From Sva-07 sp963741755 (lineage in GTDB: Bacteria; Actinomycetota; Acidimicrobiia; Acidimicrobiales; Ilumatobacteraceae), in NCBI GenBank assembly GCA_963741755.1, contig CAVUJG010000017.1:28587-92586 (forward strand): a stretch of 64,000 nucleotides of DNA. The letters run 5' to 3'. Shown in pieces: positions 1 through 8,845 of the stretch. Under the pieces are notes generated by a model. The model was not told where the DNA came from and did not search any database. It saw nothing but the letters and a program-made list of their open reading frames with translations. Positions within the stretch are counted from its first letter, which is position 1. Every line of letters begins with the position of its first letter. A program made the position numbers and the translations under genes.

Positions 1-627
1 GCTCGTGCTCGCAGCCAGCGCGCCGAATGCGATGACTGCAGCCCAGGCGACGTGCAGGGACGGCATCGCCGCGAACTGCGATGACACGCCGGTTCCCGCC
101 TCGCCGTACACGTCCATTCCGTAGATCACCGACACGTCGACGTAGCCGAGGTCGGTCAGATATCGAGGCGGCGCGACCTTGACGAAACGGATGAACAGAC
201 AGAACGCCGTGAGGATCGCCAGCGCATTGCGCCAGTGCGGATAGACGTCACGATGGCGGGCGTACAGCCAGACGAGGAAGATGATGATCCCCGGCACGTG
301 TGCGACGGCGTAGTAGTACGCCGAGAACCAGGCGAGCCAGTCGTGGTCGAGCACGAAGCGTTGCAGCGACAGCTCGGTGGGAAGCCGGAAGAACTCCTGC
401 ACGGCCACGATGTCGTAGGCCCGGTCGATCGCTCCGTCGGCCTGGGTGAGCGGCAGGTTCTTCGCCATTCGCCAGATCGAGTACAGCGATGCAACGACGG
501 CGAACTCGAGCGCCGCCGGACCGGCCACATCGCCCAGCCTGGTGGGACGGGCCCGGCGCAGCGCCAACGCGACGAGGCCGGCGATCATCGCGGCGATCGC
601 CGCCTGACTCCACGTCGGCCACTTCAC
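1..627 (-). CDS. PAP2-superfamily membrane protein, 3' part outside the window
   Basis: Reading from a GTG at 627, two codons after an in-frame stop, gives 209 residues that run off the left edge, so the C-terminus is missing. Several hydrophobic segments are visible: an N-terminal helix at about residues 8-25, a stretch around residues 110-135 with Y-Y-Y and PGIIIFLVWLY, and one around 145-160. Near the edge is the FAAMPSLHVAW motif. PSLH with its histidine is the first catalytic signature of the PAP2/inositol-phosphorylceramide-synthase-like phosphatase family. Members are integral membrane enzymes acting on lipid phosphates; the substrate cannot be told here. An ATG at codon 14 is an alternative start. 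It lies in the same direction as the nuo run but is separated from it by the repeat array. Confidence 0.7.
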   Translation of the reverse strand, partial: MKWPTWSQAAIAAMIAGLVALALRRARPTRLGDVAGPAALEFAVVASLYSIWRMAKNLPLTQADGAIDRAYDIVAVQEFFRLPTELSLQRFVLDHDWLAWFSAYYYAVAHVPGIIIFLVWLYARHRDVYPHWRNALAILTAFCLFIRFVKVAPPRYLTDLGYVDVSVIYGMDVYGEAGTGVSSQFAAMPSLHVAWAAVIAFGALAASTS

Positions 628-672
628 GAACGCTCAGCCTGCCGCCCCGGAGCCCGAACCGCAAACCCTCAC

Positions 673-890
673 CGATGAGCCAACCGACCGCATACGGCGG
701 TTTCGCTCATCGCAGAGCAAGAGCGAGCCCCACCGATGAGCCAACCGACCGCATACGGCGGTTTCGCTCATCGCAGAGCAAGAGCGAGCCCCACCGATGA
801 GCCAACCGACCGGATACGGCGGTTTCGCTCATCGCAGAGAGCGAGCCCACCGATGAGCCAACCGACCGATACGGCGGTTTCGCTCATCGC
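673..890. repeat. Array of four 40-bp palindromic repeats, 61-bp period (family A, locus 1)
   Basis: Four copies start at 673, 734, 795 and 851. Each opens with CGATGAGCC and closes with GCTCATCG, with a conserved middle containing ACCGACCG and ATACGGCGGTTTC. The outer arms are inverted complements, so each copy can fold into a hairpin. The first three are spaced exactly 61 bp apart by a 21-bp linker (CAGAGCAAGAGCGAGCCCCAC); the fourth is 56 bp on and has small deletions. The array lies between the nuoN stop and the PAP2 start. It resembles REP/BIME-type extragenic palindromes, and nothing in it looks coding. Confidence 0.9.
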
Positions 891-913
891 GGGCAGGCGA
901 GGTGGGGCTCAGG

Positions 914-2440
914 TCAGCGGGCGTACGCCGTGACGGTGTCGGCGGCGTCGATGAGCCAGCCGGGCACGATGCCGACGACGAGCGTGAACGCGACCGCCGC
1001 AACGATGGCGACACCGATCGAGAACGGAATGGCGATCGGTTCGGCGACGCCATCGGCATTGAGGGCCGGTTCGGACGTCCACATCGTGACCATGATCCGC
1101 AGGTAGATGAACGCGGCCACCACGGCCGTCACCATGGCGATGACCGCAATGGCGTAGCTGTCGACCTCGACGGCGGCCTGGATCACACCGAACTTGGCGA
1201 TGAACCCACTGGTGAGCGGCACGCCGGCCTGCGCCAGCAGGAACACGGTGAACGCGAGCGCCAACATCGGCCGACGTCGCGAGAGGCCCTTGAACGAGTC
1301 GAGGCTGGTGTCGCCGCCCGAGCTGCGCGCCACCACGGTCACAACGGCGAACGATCCGATCACCAGCACCGAGTACAGGATCAAGTAGAGCACGACCGAC
1401 GGCATGCCGGGCCCCGGGTCGGCGTCGCCGGCGCCGTGTGCGGCCGCTTCGACGCCCACCAGGATGAAACCGGCGTGGCTGATCGAGGAGTACGCCAGCA
1501 TCCGCTTCACGTTGTTCTGGACGACGGCGAGGATCGAACCGACGAGCAGCGTGACGAGCGCCAATGTCCAGATGATCGGACGCCAGTCGTCGCGGTAGAA
1601 CGGCAGTGCGATCACCAGCACCCGCAGCATCGCGGCGAACGCGGCGGCCTTGCCGACCGATGCCATCAGCGCGGTCACAGGTGTCGGTGCGCCCTGGTAC
1701 ACGTCGGGGGCCCACACGTGGAACGGCACGGCGGCCACCTTGAACCCGAGTCCGACGATCAGTAGCGCGATGCCGGCGAGCGCCAGCGACTCGTTGCCGA
1801 ACGGGTCGACGCCACCCTGGAGCGCCGCCACCATCTCGGAGATGTTGGTGCTGCCGGTGGCGCCGTAGACGAGCGCGATGCCGTAGAGGAAGAACGCCGA
1901 GGCGAACCCGCCGAGCACGAAGTACTTGAGGCCGGACTCGGCGCTCTCGCTGCTGCGACGGTTGCTCGACGCGAGCACGTACAACGCGAGTGACAGGGTC
2001 TCGAGACCGAGGAAGAGCACGATCAGGTCATTGGCCGACGCCATGACGATGCCGCCGATCGCGGCCACCAGGTACAGGGCGTAGATCTCCGGACCGTCGT
2101 TGGGGGTGCCGCGCAGGTACTCGTCGCTGACGAGCGCCACGAGGATCACGCCGATGCAGATCGTGATCGTGAGGAACATCGAGAGCGTGTCGTACGCAAT
2201 GGCGCCGCCGACGAGGGTCGTGGTGCCGTTGTCGGTGATGTCGTCCCACTGCACCATGGCCAGCACGCCCGCCGCTCCGGCGATCGTCGCCGTGGCGAAC
2301 GCATACAGACCCTTCGGCCACATCGGCGTCAGCGCGCCGGCCAGCATCAGCACGAGTGCACCACCGAGCAACGTGAGCATCGGCGACAATGCGAACCAGT
2401 TGACCTCGGGGCCGACGAAGGTGTCGATCTGCGCGAGCAT
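914..2440 (-). CDS. nuoN: NADH-quinone oxidoreductase subunit N
   Basis: This is the antiporter-like membrane subunit of complex I that closes the nuo cluster; it helps pump protons in the cytoplasmic membrane. The 508-residue product is hydrophobic throughout, with about 14 predicted helices. It shows family features such as the FLGLETLSLALYVLA segment, the PFHVWAPDVYQGAPTPV motif and a later lysine helix (NNVKRMLAYSSISHAGFIL). The ATG at 2440 overlaps the nuoM stop as TGATG; a GTG one codon upstream (2443) is an alternative. Length and motifs are complete. Confidence 0.96.
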   Translation of the reverse strand: MLAQIDTFVGPEVNWFALSPMLTLLGGALVLMLAGALTPMWPKGLYAFATATIAGAAGVLAMVQWDDITDNGTTTLVGGAIAYDTLSMFLTITICIGVILVALVSDEYLRGTPNDGPEIYALYLVAAIGGIVMASANDLIVLFLGLETLSLALYVLASSNRRSSESAESGLKYFVLGGFASAFFLYGIALVYGATGSTNISEMVAALQGGVDPFGNESLALAGIALLIVGLGFKVAAVPFHVWAPDVYQGAPTPVTALMASVGKAAAFAAMLRVLVIALPFYRDDWRPIIWTLALVTLLVGSILAVVQNNVKRMLAYSSISHAGFILVGVEAAAHGAGDADPGPGMPSVVLYLILYSVLVIGSFAVVTVVARSSGGDTSLDSFKGLSRRRPMLALAFTVFLLAQAGVPLTSGFIAKFGVIQAAVEVDSYAIAVIAMVTAVVAAFIYLRIMVTMWTSEPALNADGVAEPIAIPFSIGVAIVAAVAFTLVVGIVPGWLIDAADTVTAYAR

Positions 2441-4032
2441 CACTCGTCACCCTCCTCTCCGGAATCCACAGGCTCTTCGGATCCGCCGTGTTCCCCGATT
2501 TGGATGGTCGGTTCGGGCTCGACGTAGTCGGTGTTGGCTTCGACTCGCGTGATCAGCGCGTCGATGGTCGGCTCGATGCGGTCGAGCACCGGCTTCGGAT
2601 AGACGCCCATGAACACGATCAGCCCGAGGAACGGCAGCAGGACGAGGCCTTCCTTCACCTTCAGTTCGGCGAACTTCTGGTTCTCCTCGTCGGGTTCGCC
2701 GTGGAACACCCGCTGGTATGCCCACAGCAGATACAGCGCAGCGAGGATGACGCCGAAGGCGGCAACGACGGTCCACCAACGAGCGGTGAGGAACGACCCG
2801 GTGAGGATCAGGAACTCGCCGACGAATCCGTTCAATCCGGGCACGCCGATCGACGACAGCATCACGACCATGAACCCGGCGGCGAAGATCGGCGCGACCT
2901 TCTGGAGGCCGTTGAGCTCGGCGATCGAGCGAGTGTGGCGGCGCTCGTAGATCATGCCGACGAGGAGGAACAGCGCGCCGGTCGACACGCCGTGGTTGAT
3001 CATCTGGATCACGCCACCAGACATCGATTGTGTGGTGAACGCGAACGTGCCGAGCACGATGAACCCCATGTGCGCCACCGACGAGTACGCCACGAGGCGC
3101 TTGAGGTCGGTCTGCATGGTGGCGGCAATGGCGCCATAGATGATGCCGATGACCGCGAGGGTCAACCAGAGCGGGCGGCTCCAGAACGACGCCTCGGGGA
3201 ACAGGTACACCCCGAAGCGCAACATGCCGTACGTGCCGAGCTTGAGCATCACGCCGGCGAGCACGACCGAGCCGGCCGTCGGCGCCTGCGTGTGCGCGTC
3301 GGGCAGCCAGGTGTGCAGCGGCACGAGCGGCACCTTCACCGCGAAGGCGATGGCGAATGCGAAGAACAGCCAGCGTCCCGTCGACGCCGCGAAGCTCGCG
3401 CCTTCGGCGATCTCGACGAGGTCGAAGGTGGTGTAGCCGAGGTCCCTGCTGGCAATGGCGACCGTCGCGATCAGCCCGACCAGCATGAACGCCGAGCCGA
3501 GCATCGTGAACAGGAAGAACTTGGTCGCCGCGTACTCCCGCTTCTCGTAGCCCCATCCGGCGATGAGGAAGTACATCGGCACGAGCACGATTTCGAAGAA
3601 GATGAAGAAGACGAACAGGTCGAGGCTGAGGAAGCTGCCCATCACACCGGCTTGGAGCATCAGCAGCCACGCCAGGTAGGGCTTCTCGTCGTGGTGCGGA
3701 TCGATACCGACGATGGCGAGCGGGAACAGCAGTCCGGTGAGTACGACGAGGAACAGCGAGATGCCGTCGACGCCGAGATGCCACGAGATGCCCCAGGGTT
3801 CGATCCACGAGTGAATCGACACGAACTGGAAGCCGGCGTCACCGGTTTCGAACGACGCCATCAACCAGATCGACATCGCCAACGTGCCGACGCTCGCCAT
3901 GAGCGCGACGACCTTGGACAACTCGGGGCGCGACTTCGGCAGGATCGCCACGAGCAGCGCTCCCAGCGCCGGCACCAGGATCAGTGCGGTGAGGATCGGG
4001 AACACGATCGGTCCCGTTTCGGCTGCCAACAT
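2440..4032 (-). CDS. nuoM: NADH-quinone oxidoreductase subunit M
   Basis: Proton-pumping antiporter-like subunit of complex I, about 530 residues with about 14 membrane helices. It carries the typical VPLVPLHTWLPDAHTQAP motif around the middle and the LKRLVAYSSVAHMGFI segment. The ATG at 4032 overlaps the nuoL stop in a TGATG junction, which fixes the start. The open frame continues upstream, but that stretch is antisense-like nuoL sequence. The tail beyond the last helix is acidic (many E and D in the last 40 residues), probably an exposed C-terminus. Confidence 0.96.
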   Translation of the reverse strand: MLAAETGPIVFPILTALILVPALGALLVAILPKSRPELSKVVALMASVGTLAMSIWLMASFETGDAGFQFVSIHSWIEPWGISWHLGVDGISLFLVVLTGLLFPLAIVGIDPHHDEKPYLAWLLMLQAGVMGSFLSLDLFVFFIFFEIVLVPMYFLIAGWGYEKREYAATKFFLFTMLGSAFMLVGLIATVAIASRDLGYTTFDLVEIAEGASFAASTGRWLFFAFAIAFAVKVPLVPLHTWLPDAHTQAPTAGSVVLAGVMLKLGTYGMLRFGVYLFPEASFWSRPLWLTLAVIGIIYGAIAATMQTDLKRLVAYSSVAHMGFIVLGTFAFTTQSMSGGVIQMINHGVSTGALFLLVGMIYERRHTRSIAELNGLQKVAPIFAAGFMVVMLSSIGVPGLNGFVGEFLILTGSFLTARWWTVVAAFGVILAALYLLWAYQRVFHGEPDEENQKFAELKVKEGLVLLPFLGLIVFMGVYPKPVLDRIEPTIDALITRVEANTDYVEPEPTIQIGEHGGSEEPVDSGEEGDE

Positions 4033-6005
4033 CACAGGATCCCTCGAATCACCACGAACCACCCGAGCAGCAGCACCACGCCGATGCCGATGATCCCTGC
4101 GTACTGGCGCACGTAGCCGGTCTGGCCCTTGCGTGCCTCGGTGGCCGTCGCCTTGACGGCAACACCGACGCCGTTCACGGCGCCGTCGACGATCTTGGCG
4201 TCGAAGTCGGTCACCGCCTGGAATCCTTCGCGGCCCGGCTTGCCCATGAACCACGAGATCGCAGCGTCGTAGTACCACGCGTGTGCGAACAGCGACGGCT
4301 CCCACGGCTTGATCCGCTTGCGTTCGTACACCAGCCACGCGAGCGCGACGCCGATCAACGCGGCAGCGACGGCGATCGCGACGAGGATGTACTTGTTGTC
4401 GTAGGCCCAGGTGCCGGTGATGTCGGCCTCGCCGAACTCGATCACCGGATGCAACCACTCCTCGAGCTTGTGGGAAACACCGCCGGGGATGCCGAACAGC
4501 CTGGGCATGTTGATCAGACCGCCGAGCGCAGCAACGCCCGCGAGCGCGACCAGCGGGATCCACATGATCGGCGGCGACTCGTGCGGCTTGAACTCGCCGT
4601 GCGCGTTGTGGGTCTCGACAGGCGCTTCGCCTTCGGCGACCTCGGGGGCTTCCTCGGCGTTCGCGAGGCTCGTCCAACGCGCCTCGCCGAAGAACACCAT
4701 GATGACCTGACGGGTCATGTAGAACGCCGTGAGGATCGCCGTGATGATCCCGACCGCGTACAGCGCCGGGCTCTCGGCGAGCGAGAAGAGCAGGATCTCG
4801 TCCTTCGACCAGAAGCCCGAGAACGGCGGCACGCCGGCGATCGCCAGCCATCCGATGATGAACGTGCCCGCGGTGATCGGCATGAACTTGCGCAGGGCGC
4901 CCATGAAGCGCATGTCCTGCTCTTCGTGCATGCCGTGGATGACCGAGCCGGCGCCGAGGAACAGCAGCGCCTTGAATCCCGCGTGCGTGACCATGTGGAA
5001 GATTGCGGCGACGTACCCACCGGTGCCGACCGCGAGCATCATGTAGCCGATCTGCGACACCGTCGAGTACGCGAGCACCTTCTTGATGTCGTTCTGTGCG
5101 AGTGCGATCGTTGCGGCGAACAGCGCCGTGATCGCACCGACCCAGGCGATCGTGGTCGGCACCCAGTCGTACGACGCCGCGATCACCGGGTTGATTCGCG
5201 TCAGCAGGAACACGCCACCCGTCACCATCGTGGCCGCGTGGATCAGCGCCGACACGGGGGTGGGGCCCTCCATGGCATCGGGCAGCCAGATGTACAGGGG
5301 CAGCTGTGCGCTCTTGCCGGCCGCGCCGATCAACAGCAGCAGCGCGATCGCGGAGGCGGTCGACGCGGCGAGTTCGCCGGTCTCGGCGCTCTCGTTGATC
5401 ACGGTGTACGACAACGAGCCGACCGCCGAGAACGCGAGGAACATCGCCAACATGACGCCCCAGTCACCGACGCGGTTGGTGACGAAGGCCTTCTTGCCGG
5501 CGGTCGCCGCCGACTCACGGGTGTGCCAGAAGGCGATCAACAGGTACGAACAGGTGCCGACGCCCTCCCAGCCCAGGAACGTCACCAGCAGGTTCTCGCC
5601 GAGCACCAGGATCGTCATCGAGAAGACGAACAGGTTGAGGTAGAGGAAGAACTTCGAGAACTTGGGGTCGCCGTGCATGTAGCCGACGGCGAACATGTGG
5701 ATCCAGCCCGCGATGAACGTGACGAACAGGCACATCGCGATCGACAGCGGGTCGACGAGGAAGGCGAGATCGACCTGGAGCGTGCCGACCGGCACCCACG
5801 AGAACAGCGTGACGACGGTCTGGCGTTCCTCCTCGGGACGGCTCAGCAGATCGAAGTAGATGCCGGCCGCGACGGCGAACGAGGCGAACACCATCGCCGT
5901 GGCGAGGTAGCCCGACTTGGGGTCGCCGAGGCGGCGTCCGAACAACAGGATCAGGAAGAAACCGGCCAGTGGGAAGGCAGGGATCAACCACACGAGGTCA
6001 GCCAT
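4032..6005 (-). CDS. nuoL: NADH-quinone oxidoreductase subunit L
   Basis: Largest antiporter-like subunit of complex I, 657 residues. It shows the quinone-oxidoreductase core (FLGWEGVGTCSYLLI, LYIWLPDAMEGPTPVSALI, NDIKKVLAYSTVSQIGYMML) and the long C-terminal extension expected for the lateral helix that spans NuoM and NuoN. The start ATG at 6005 lies 4 nt after the nuoK stop. A hydrophilic loop of about 35 residues rich in glutamate and histidine (around residues 440-475) is longer than in E. coli NuoL. The gene is intact. Confidence 0.96.
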   Translation of the reverse strand: MADLVWLIPAFPLAGFFLILLFGRRLGDPKSGYLATAMVFASFAVAAGIYFDLLSRPEEERQTVVTLFSWVPVGTLQVDLAFLVDPLSIAMCLFVTFIAGWIHMFAVGYMHGDPKFSKFFLYLNLFVFSMTILVLGENLLVTFLGWEGVGTCSYLLIAFWHTRESAATAGKKAFVTNRVGDWGVMLAMFLAFSAVGSLSYTVINESAETGELAASTASAIALLLLIGAAGKSAQLPLYIWLPDAMEGPTPVSALIHAATMVTGGVFLLTRINPVIAASYDWVPTTIAWVGAITALFAATIALAQNDIKKVLAYSTVSQIGYMMLAVGTGGYVAAIFHMVTHAGFKALLFLGAGSVIHGMHEEQDMRFMGALRKFMPITAGTFIIGWLAIAGVPPFSGFWSKDEILLFSLAESPALYAVGIITAILTAFYMTRQVIMVFFGEARWTSLANAEEAPEVAEGEAPVETHNAHGEFKPHESPPIMWIPLVALAGVAALGGLINMPRLFGIPGGVSHKLEEWLHPVIEFGEADITGTWAYDNKYILVAIAVAAALIGVALAWLVYERKRIKPWEPSLFAHAWYYDAAISWFMGKPGREGFQAVTDFDAKIVDGAVNGVGVAVKATATEARKGQTGYVRQYAGIIGIGVVLLLGWFVVIRGIL

Positions 6006-6009
6006 GGCG

Positions 6010-6322
6010 TCAGCCCTTCAGTTCCGCGAGGTCGTCGGCGGTGGCGCCGGGGCGGCGGCGCAGGATCGAAACGAGGATGCCGAGGCCCACGACCACCTCG
6101 GCCGCAGCCACCACCATCACGAAGAACACGGCGGTCTGGCCGTTGATGTCACCGAGCTGGGCGGCGAGCGCCACAAAGGTGAGGTTGGCGGCGTTCAGCA
6201 TCAGTTCGATGCACATGAACATGATCAGCGGATTGCGCCGCACGAGCAATCCGAACGCGCCGATCGAGAACAGCGCAGCCGCGAGCAACAGAGTATGACG
6301 TGGCGCCGATGGCGGCGATCAT
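6010..6322 (-). CDS. nuoK: NADH-quinone oxidoreductase subunit K, with an apparent +1 frameshift near 6292
   Basis: Small three-helix membrane subunit of complex I carrying conserved glutamates (FMCIELMLNAANLTFVAL). An ATG at 6322 overlaps the nuoJ stop as ATGA and begins MIAAIGATSY, a normal NuoK N-terminus. To continue into LLLAAALFSIGAFG the reading frame must shift by one base near 6292. The interval is 313 bp, that is 3n+1, consistent with one inserted base. Without the shift, only a 92-residue product from a TTG at 6288 lacking the first membrane residues is available. A sequencing insertion is the most likely cause, because the subunit is essential to complex I. Confidence 0.9.
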
Positions 6323-6897
6323 GCGTCGCTGCTCTCGGAGGTCGGGATGTTCCGTGGCCACTTGCGCGTCAGCAGCACCGTGCCGACGACGGCGACGATC
6401 AGCAACACCGAGGTGAGCTGGAATGCGAACACGTGGTCGCCATAGAGGTTGGCGGCGAGCTGTTGGATGTTGGCGTCGTTGTTGCCGGTCTCCTGGGCGG
6501 TGTCGATGCCACTCCCCGGGTTGATGACCAATGCGTCCTGGGCCCGCACGATTGCTGCGCCGAGCAGTCCGAGGAGCCCGACGCCCATCACCGCGGCGAG
6601 TGGCCGTTGGATCGGGATCGGTTCGATCGAGAGGTCGATCGATTCGTCGACGCCGAGCAGCATGATCACGAACAGGAACAGCACGACGATCGCGCCGGCA
6701 TAGACGATCACTTGCACCGCCGCGAGGAAGTTGGCTTCCATCGCCACGAACTGGACCGCCACGCCGAAGAGGGTGAGCACCAGCCCGAGCGCAGCATGCA
6801 CCGGATTCTTCAGCGTGATCACGCCGATCGCGCCGCCGAGGATCATGACCGCCGCCGAGAAGAAGACGACGTATTCGAGGAACGTGGCGTCGCTCAC
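6319..6897 (-). CDS. nuoJ: NADH-quinone oxidoreductase subunit J
   Basis: Five-helix membrane subunit of complex I, 192 residues, starting at a GTG (6897) that overlaps the nuoI stop as GTGA. The family signature is seen in NPVHAALGLVLTLFGVAVQF, followed by AVQVIVYAGAIVVLFLFVIMLL. NuoJ contributes to the E-channel next to the quinone site. A short polar loop between helices 4 and 5 carries the sequence NPGSGIDTAQETGNN. The product ends in a hydrophilic tail. No irregularity is seen. Confidence 0.95.
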   Translation of the reverse strand: MSDATFLEYVVFFSAAVMILGGAIGVITLKNPVHAALGLVLTLFGVAVQFVAMEANFLAAVQVIVYAGAIVVLFLFVIMLLGVDESIDLSIEPIPIQRPLAAVMGVGLLGLLGAAIVRAQDALVINPGSGIDTAQETGNNDANIQQLAANLYGDHVFAFQLTSVLLIVAVVGTVLLTRKWPRNIPTSESSDA

Positions 6898-7577
6898 CGC
6901 TCGACCACCCGGATCGTCTTGGAAGCGTCGCTCACGTCCTGGGTCGGCTCAGGCTCGCGGACGCCGTAGCCGAGTTCGCCGCTCCAACCGACCTGACCTT
7001 CGAAGGTGGCATCTCCCGACGGCGACGTGGCCCGCATCCACCCGCTGGTGAGCAGGTCGTCGCCCTCGCGCCAGTCCTCCCACGGCAGCTTCTTCGGCAT
7101 GCCCTCGTCGTCGACGACGAGTTCGGCCTTGGTGTAGATCGCGTCCTGGCGATTGGTGAACGAGAACTCGAAGAGCTTCGATTCGGTGATCGCCTCGGTG
7201 GGGCACGCCTCGACGCACATGTCGCAGTGGATGCAGCGCAGGTAGTTGATCTCGTAGATCCACCCGAAACGTTCGCCCGGCGACGTCGGGTTCTCCGGAT
7301 CGTTGTCGGCGCCACGCACGTGGATGCAGTCGGCAGGACACACACCGGCGCACAGCTCGCAGCCGATGCACTTCTCCATGCCGTCCTCGTACCGGTTCAG
7401 CACATGGCGGCCGTGGAGGCGTTCGGGGCGCGGCAGCTTCTCGTCGTGCTCGACGTCGCGCGCATCGTTCTGCTTCTTCTTGGCGCGGCGCCCACCCGAG
7501 TACTCCGTGGTGACACGCTTGCCGCCGAACAGACGGTGCTGGCGGATCGTGACGCCGAAACCTTCGAGGTATCCCAT
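6894..7577 (-). CDS. nuoI: NADH-quinone oxidoreductase subunit I (2x[4Fe-4S])
   Basis: Peripheral-arm ferredoxin-like subunit that carries clusters N6a and N6b and hands electrons toward NuoB. The 227-residue protein shows CIGCELCAGVCP near residue 75 and CIHCDMCVEACP near residue 120, both followed by the expected P/T residues. ATG at 7577 overlaps the nuoH stop (TGATG). The C-terminal 80 residues after the second cluster are longer than in E. coli NuoI and rich in acidic and tryptophan residues, as is usual in actinobacterial homologues. Confidence 0.96.
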   Translation of the reverse strand: MGYLEGFGVTIRQHRLFGGKRVTTEYSGGRRAKKKQNDARDVEHDEKLPRPERLHGRHVLNRYEDGMEKCIGCELCAGVCPADCIHVRGADNDPENPTSPGERFGWIYEINYLRCIHCDMCVEACPTEAITESKLFEFSFTNRQDAIYTKAELVVDDEGMPKKLPWEDWREGDDLLTSGWMRATSPSGDATFEGQVGWSGELGYGVREPEPTQDVSDASKTIRVVER

Positions 7578-8845
7578 CAGACGGTCGCTCCCTTCTGGGT
7601 GCTGCCCTGGGTGGTCGGTGTCGGCGTGTCGTCGCTCGGATTCTCGGCGTCGTACGCGGCGCTCCGGTTGCGAGCGCTGACGCGCAGGGCAGCGGTGAAC
7701 ATGGCGACGGCGACGACGGCAACAACGAAGGAGATCAGCACGACGCGGAGGCTGTCGCCGAACTCGCCGTCGGGTGAGAACTCGCGCAGCGCAGCGAGGA
7801 GCAGGAACCAGCCGAGCGCGATCGGGATCAAGATCTTCCAACCGAAGTCCATCAACTGGTCGTAGCGCAACCGTGGCAGCGTGGCGCGCAGCCACACGTA
7901 GAGGTACAAGAAGCCCATGAGCTTCACGAAGAACCACAGCGTGCCTTCGATGGCGCCGGGGATCAGCGGAATGTCGAACAGGCCCTGCGGTCCGCCGAAG
8001 AACAGTGTGACCATCACGGCGCTCATCGTGACCACGCCCATGAACTCGGCGAGGAAGAACAGCGCGAAACGGATGCCGGAATACTCGGTGTTGAACCCGC
8101 CGACGAGTTCCTGCTCGGCCTCGACGAGGTCGAACGGCGGCCGGTTCAGCTCGGCGGTGGCGGCGATCAGGAAGATCACGAACGGCACGATGCCCGTGGA
8201 GATCACGTTCCAGTCGACGAGACTGTTCTGCCCGACGACGATGCCGTTCGTCGACAGCGTCCCCGACGACAGCAGGACCGCAGCCAGGCTGAGTCCGAGG
8301 GCAGCTTCGTAGGAGATCATCTGCGCCGATGCCCGCACCGAGCCGAGCAGTGGGTACTTCGATCCGCTCGACCAGCCGGCGAGCATGATGCCGTACACCG
8401 CAATGCCCGACAGGGCGAGGACGAGCAGGATGCCGATCGGCGGGTCGGCGAGCTGCACGAGGGTGGTCTCGCCGAAGATCTCGACCGTGCCGTCCTGGCC
8501 GTCGGAGAAGTCGCCGCCGAGCGGAATGACGGACCAGATCAGGAACCCGGGGACGAAGGACAGGAATGGGGCGAGCCGGAACACGACGCGGTCGGCACGC
8601 GTCGGCAAGAGGTCTTCCTTGAAGAACGCCTTGATGCCGTCGGCGAGGCTCTGCAGGATGCCCCACGGCCCGGCCTTGTTCGGGCCGATGCGGTTGTGCA
8701 TCCCCGACACGACCTTGCGTTCGTACCAGATCATCAGCATCGTCGACACGAGGCCGAGGACGAAGATCAACAGCACTTTGGCGATGATGATGAGCAGCGG
8801 CGTCCACAGCAGGCCGCCGTCGAGCAACGGGTCGATCGCCAACAT
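7577..8845 (-). CDS. nuoH: NADH-quinone oxidoreductase subunit H
   Basis: Membrane subunit forming much of the quinone chamber of complex I; 422 residues with eight or more helices. Conserved segments include YERKVVSGMHNRIGPNKAGP near the N-terminus, AELNRPPFDLVEAEQELVGG in the middle and the GF(N)TEYSGIRFALFFLAEF loop. ATG at 8845 overlaps the nuoG stop (TGATG); the open frame extends further upstream but without NuoH-like sequence. The C-terminal tail of about 35 residues is polar and rich in threonine and proline. Confidence 0.96.
   Translation of the reverse strand: MLAIDPLLDGGLLWTPLLIIIAKVLLIFVLGLVSTMLMIWYERKVVSGMHNRIGPNKAGPWGILQSLADGIKAFFKEDLLPTRADRVVFRLAPFLSFVPGFLIWSVIPLGGDFSDGQDGTVEIFGETTLVQLADPPIGILLVLALSGIAVYGIMLAGWSSGSKYPLLGSVRASAQMISYEAALGLSLAAVLLSSGTLSTNGIVVGQNSLVDWNVISTGIVPFVIFLIAATAELNRPPFDLVEAEQELVGGFNTEYSGIRFALFFLAEFMGVVTMSAVMVTLFFGGPQGLFDIPLIPGAIEGTLWFFVKLMGFLYLYVWLRATLPRLRYDQLMDFGWKILIPIALGWFLLLAALREFSPDGEFGDSLRVVLISFVVAVVAVAMFTAALRVSARNRSAAYDAENPSDDTPTPTTQGSTQKGATV

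Noticed and set aside
673..890. CRISPR array
   Set aside because: The spacers are identical within each array and only 21 bp, repeats are palindromic and too long, and no cas genes are present.
4281..6146. A 621-codon plus-strand frame opposite nuoL
   Set aside because: It mirrors nuoL codon positions and has low-complexity charged sequence; nuoL is certain.
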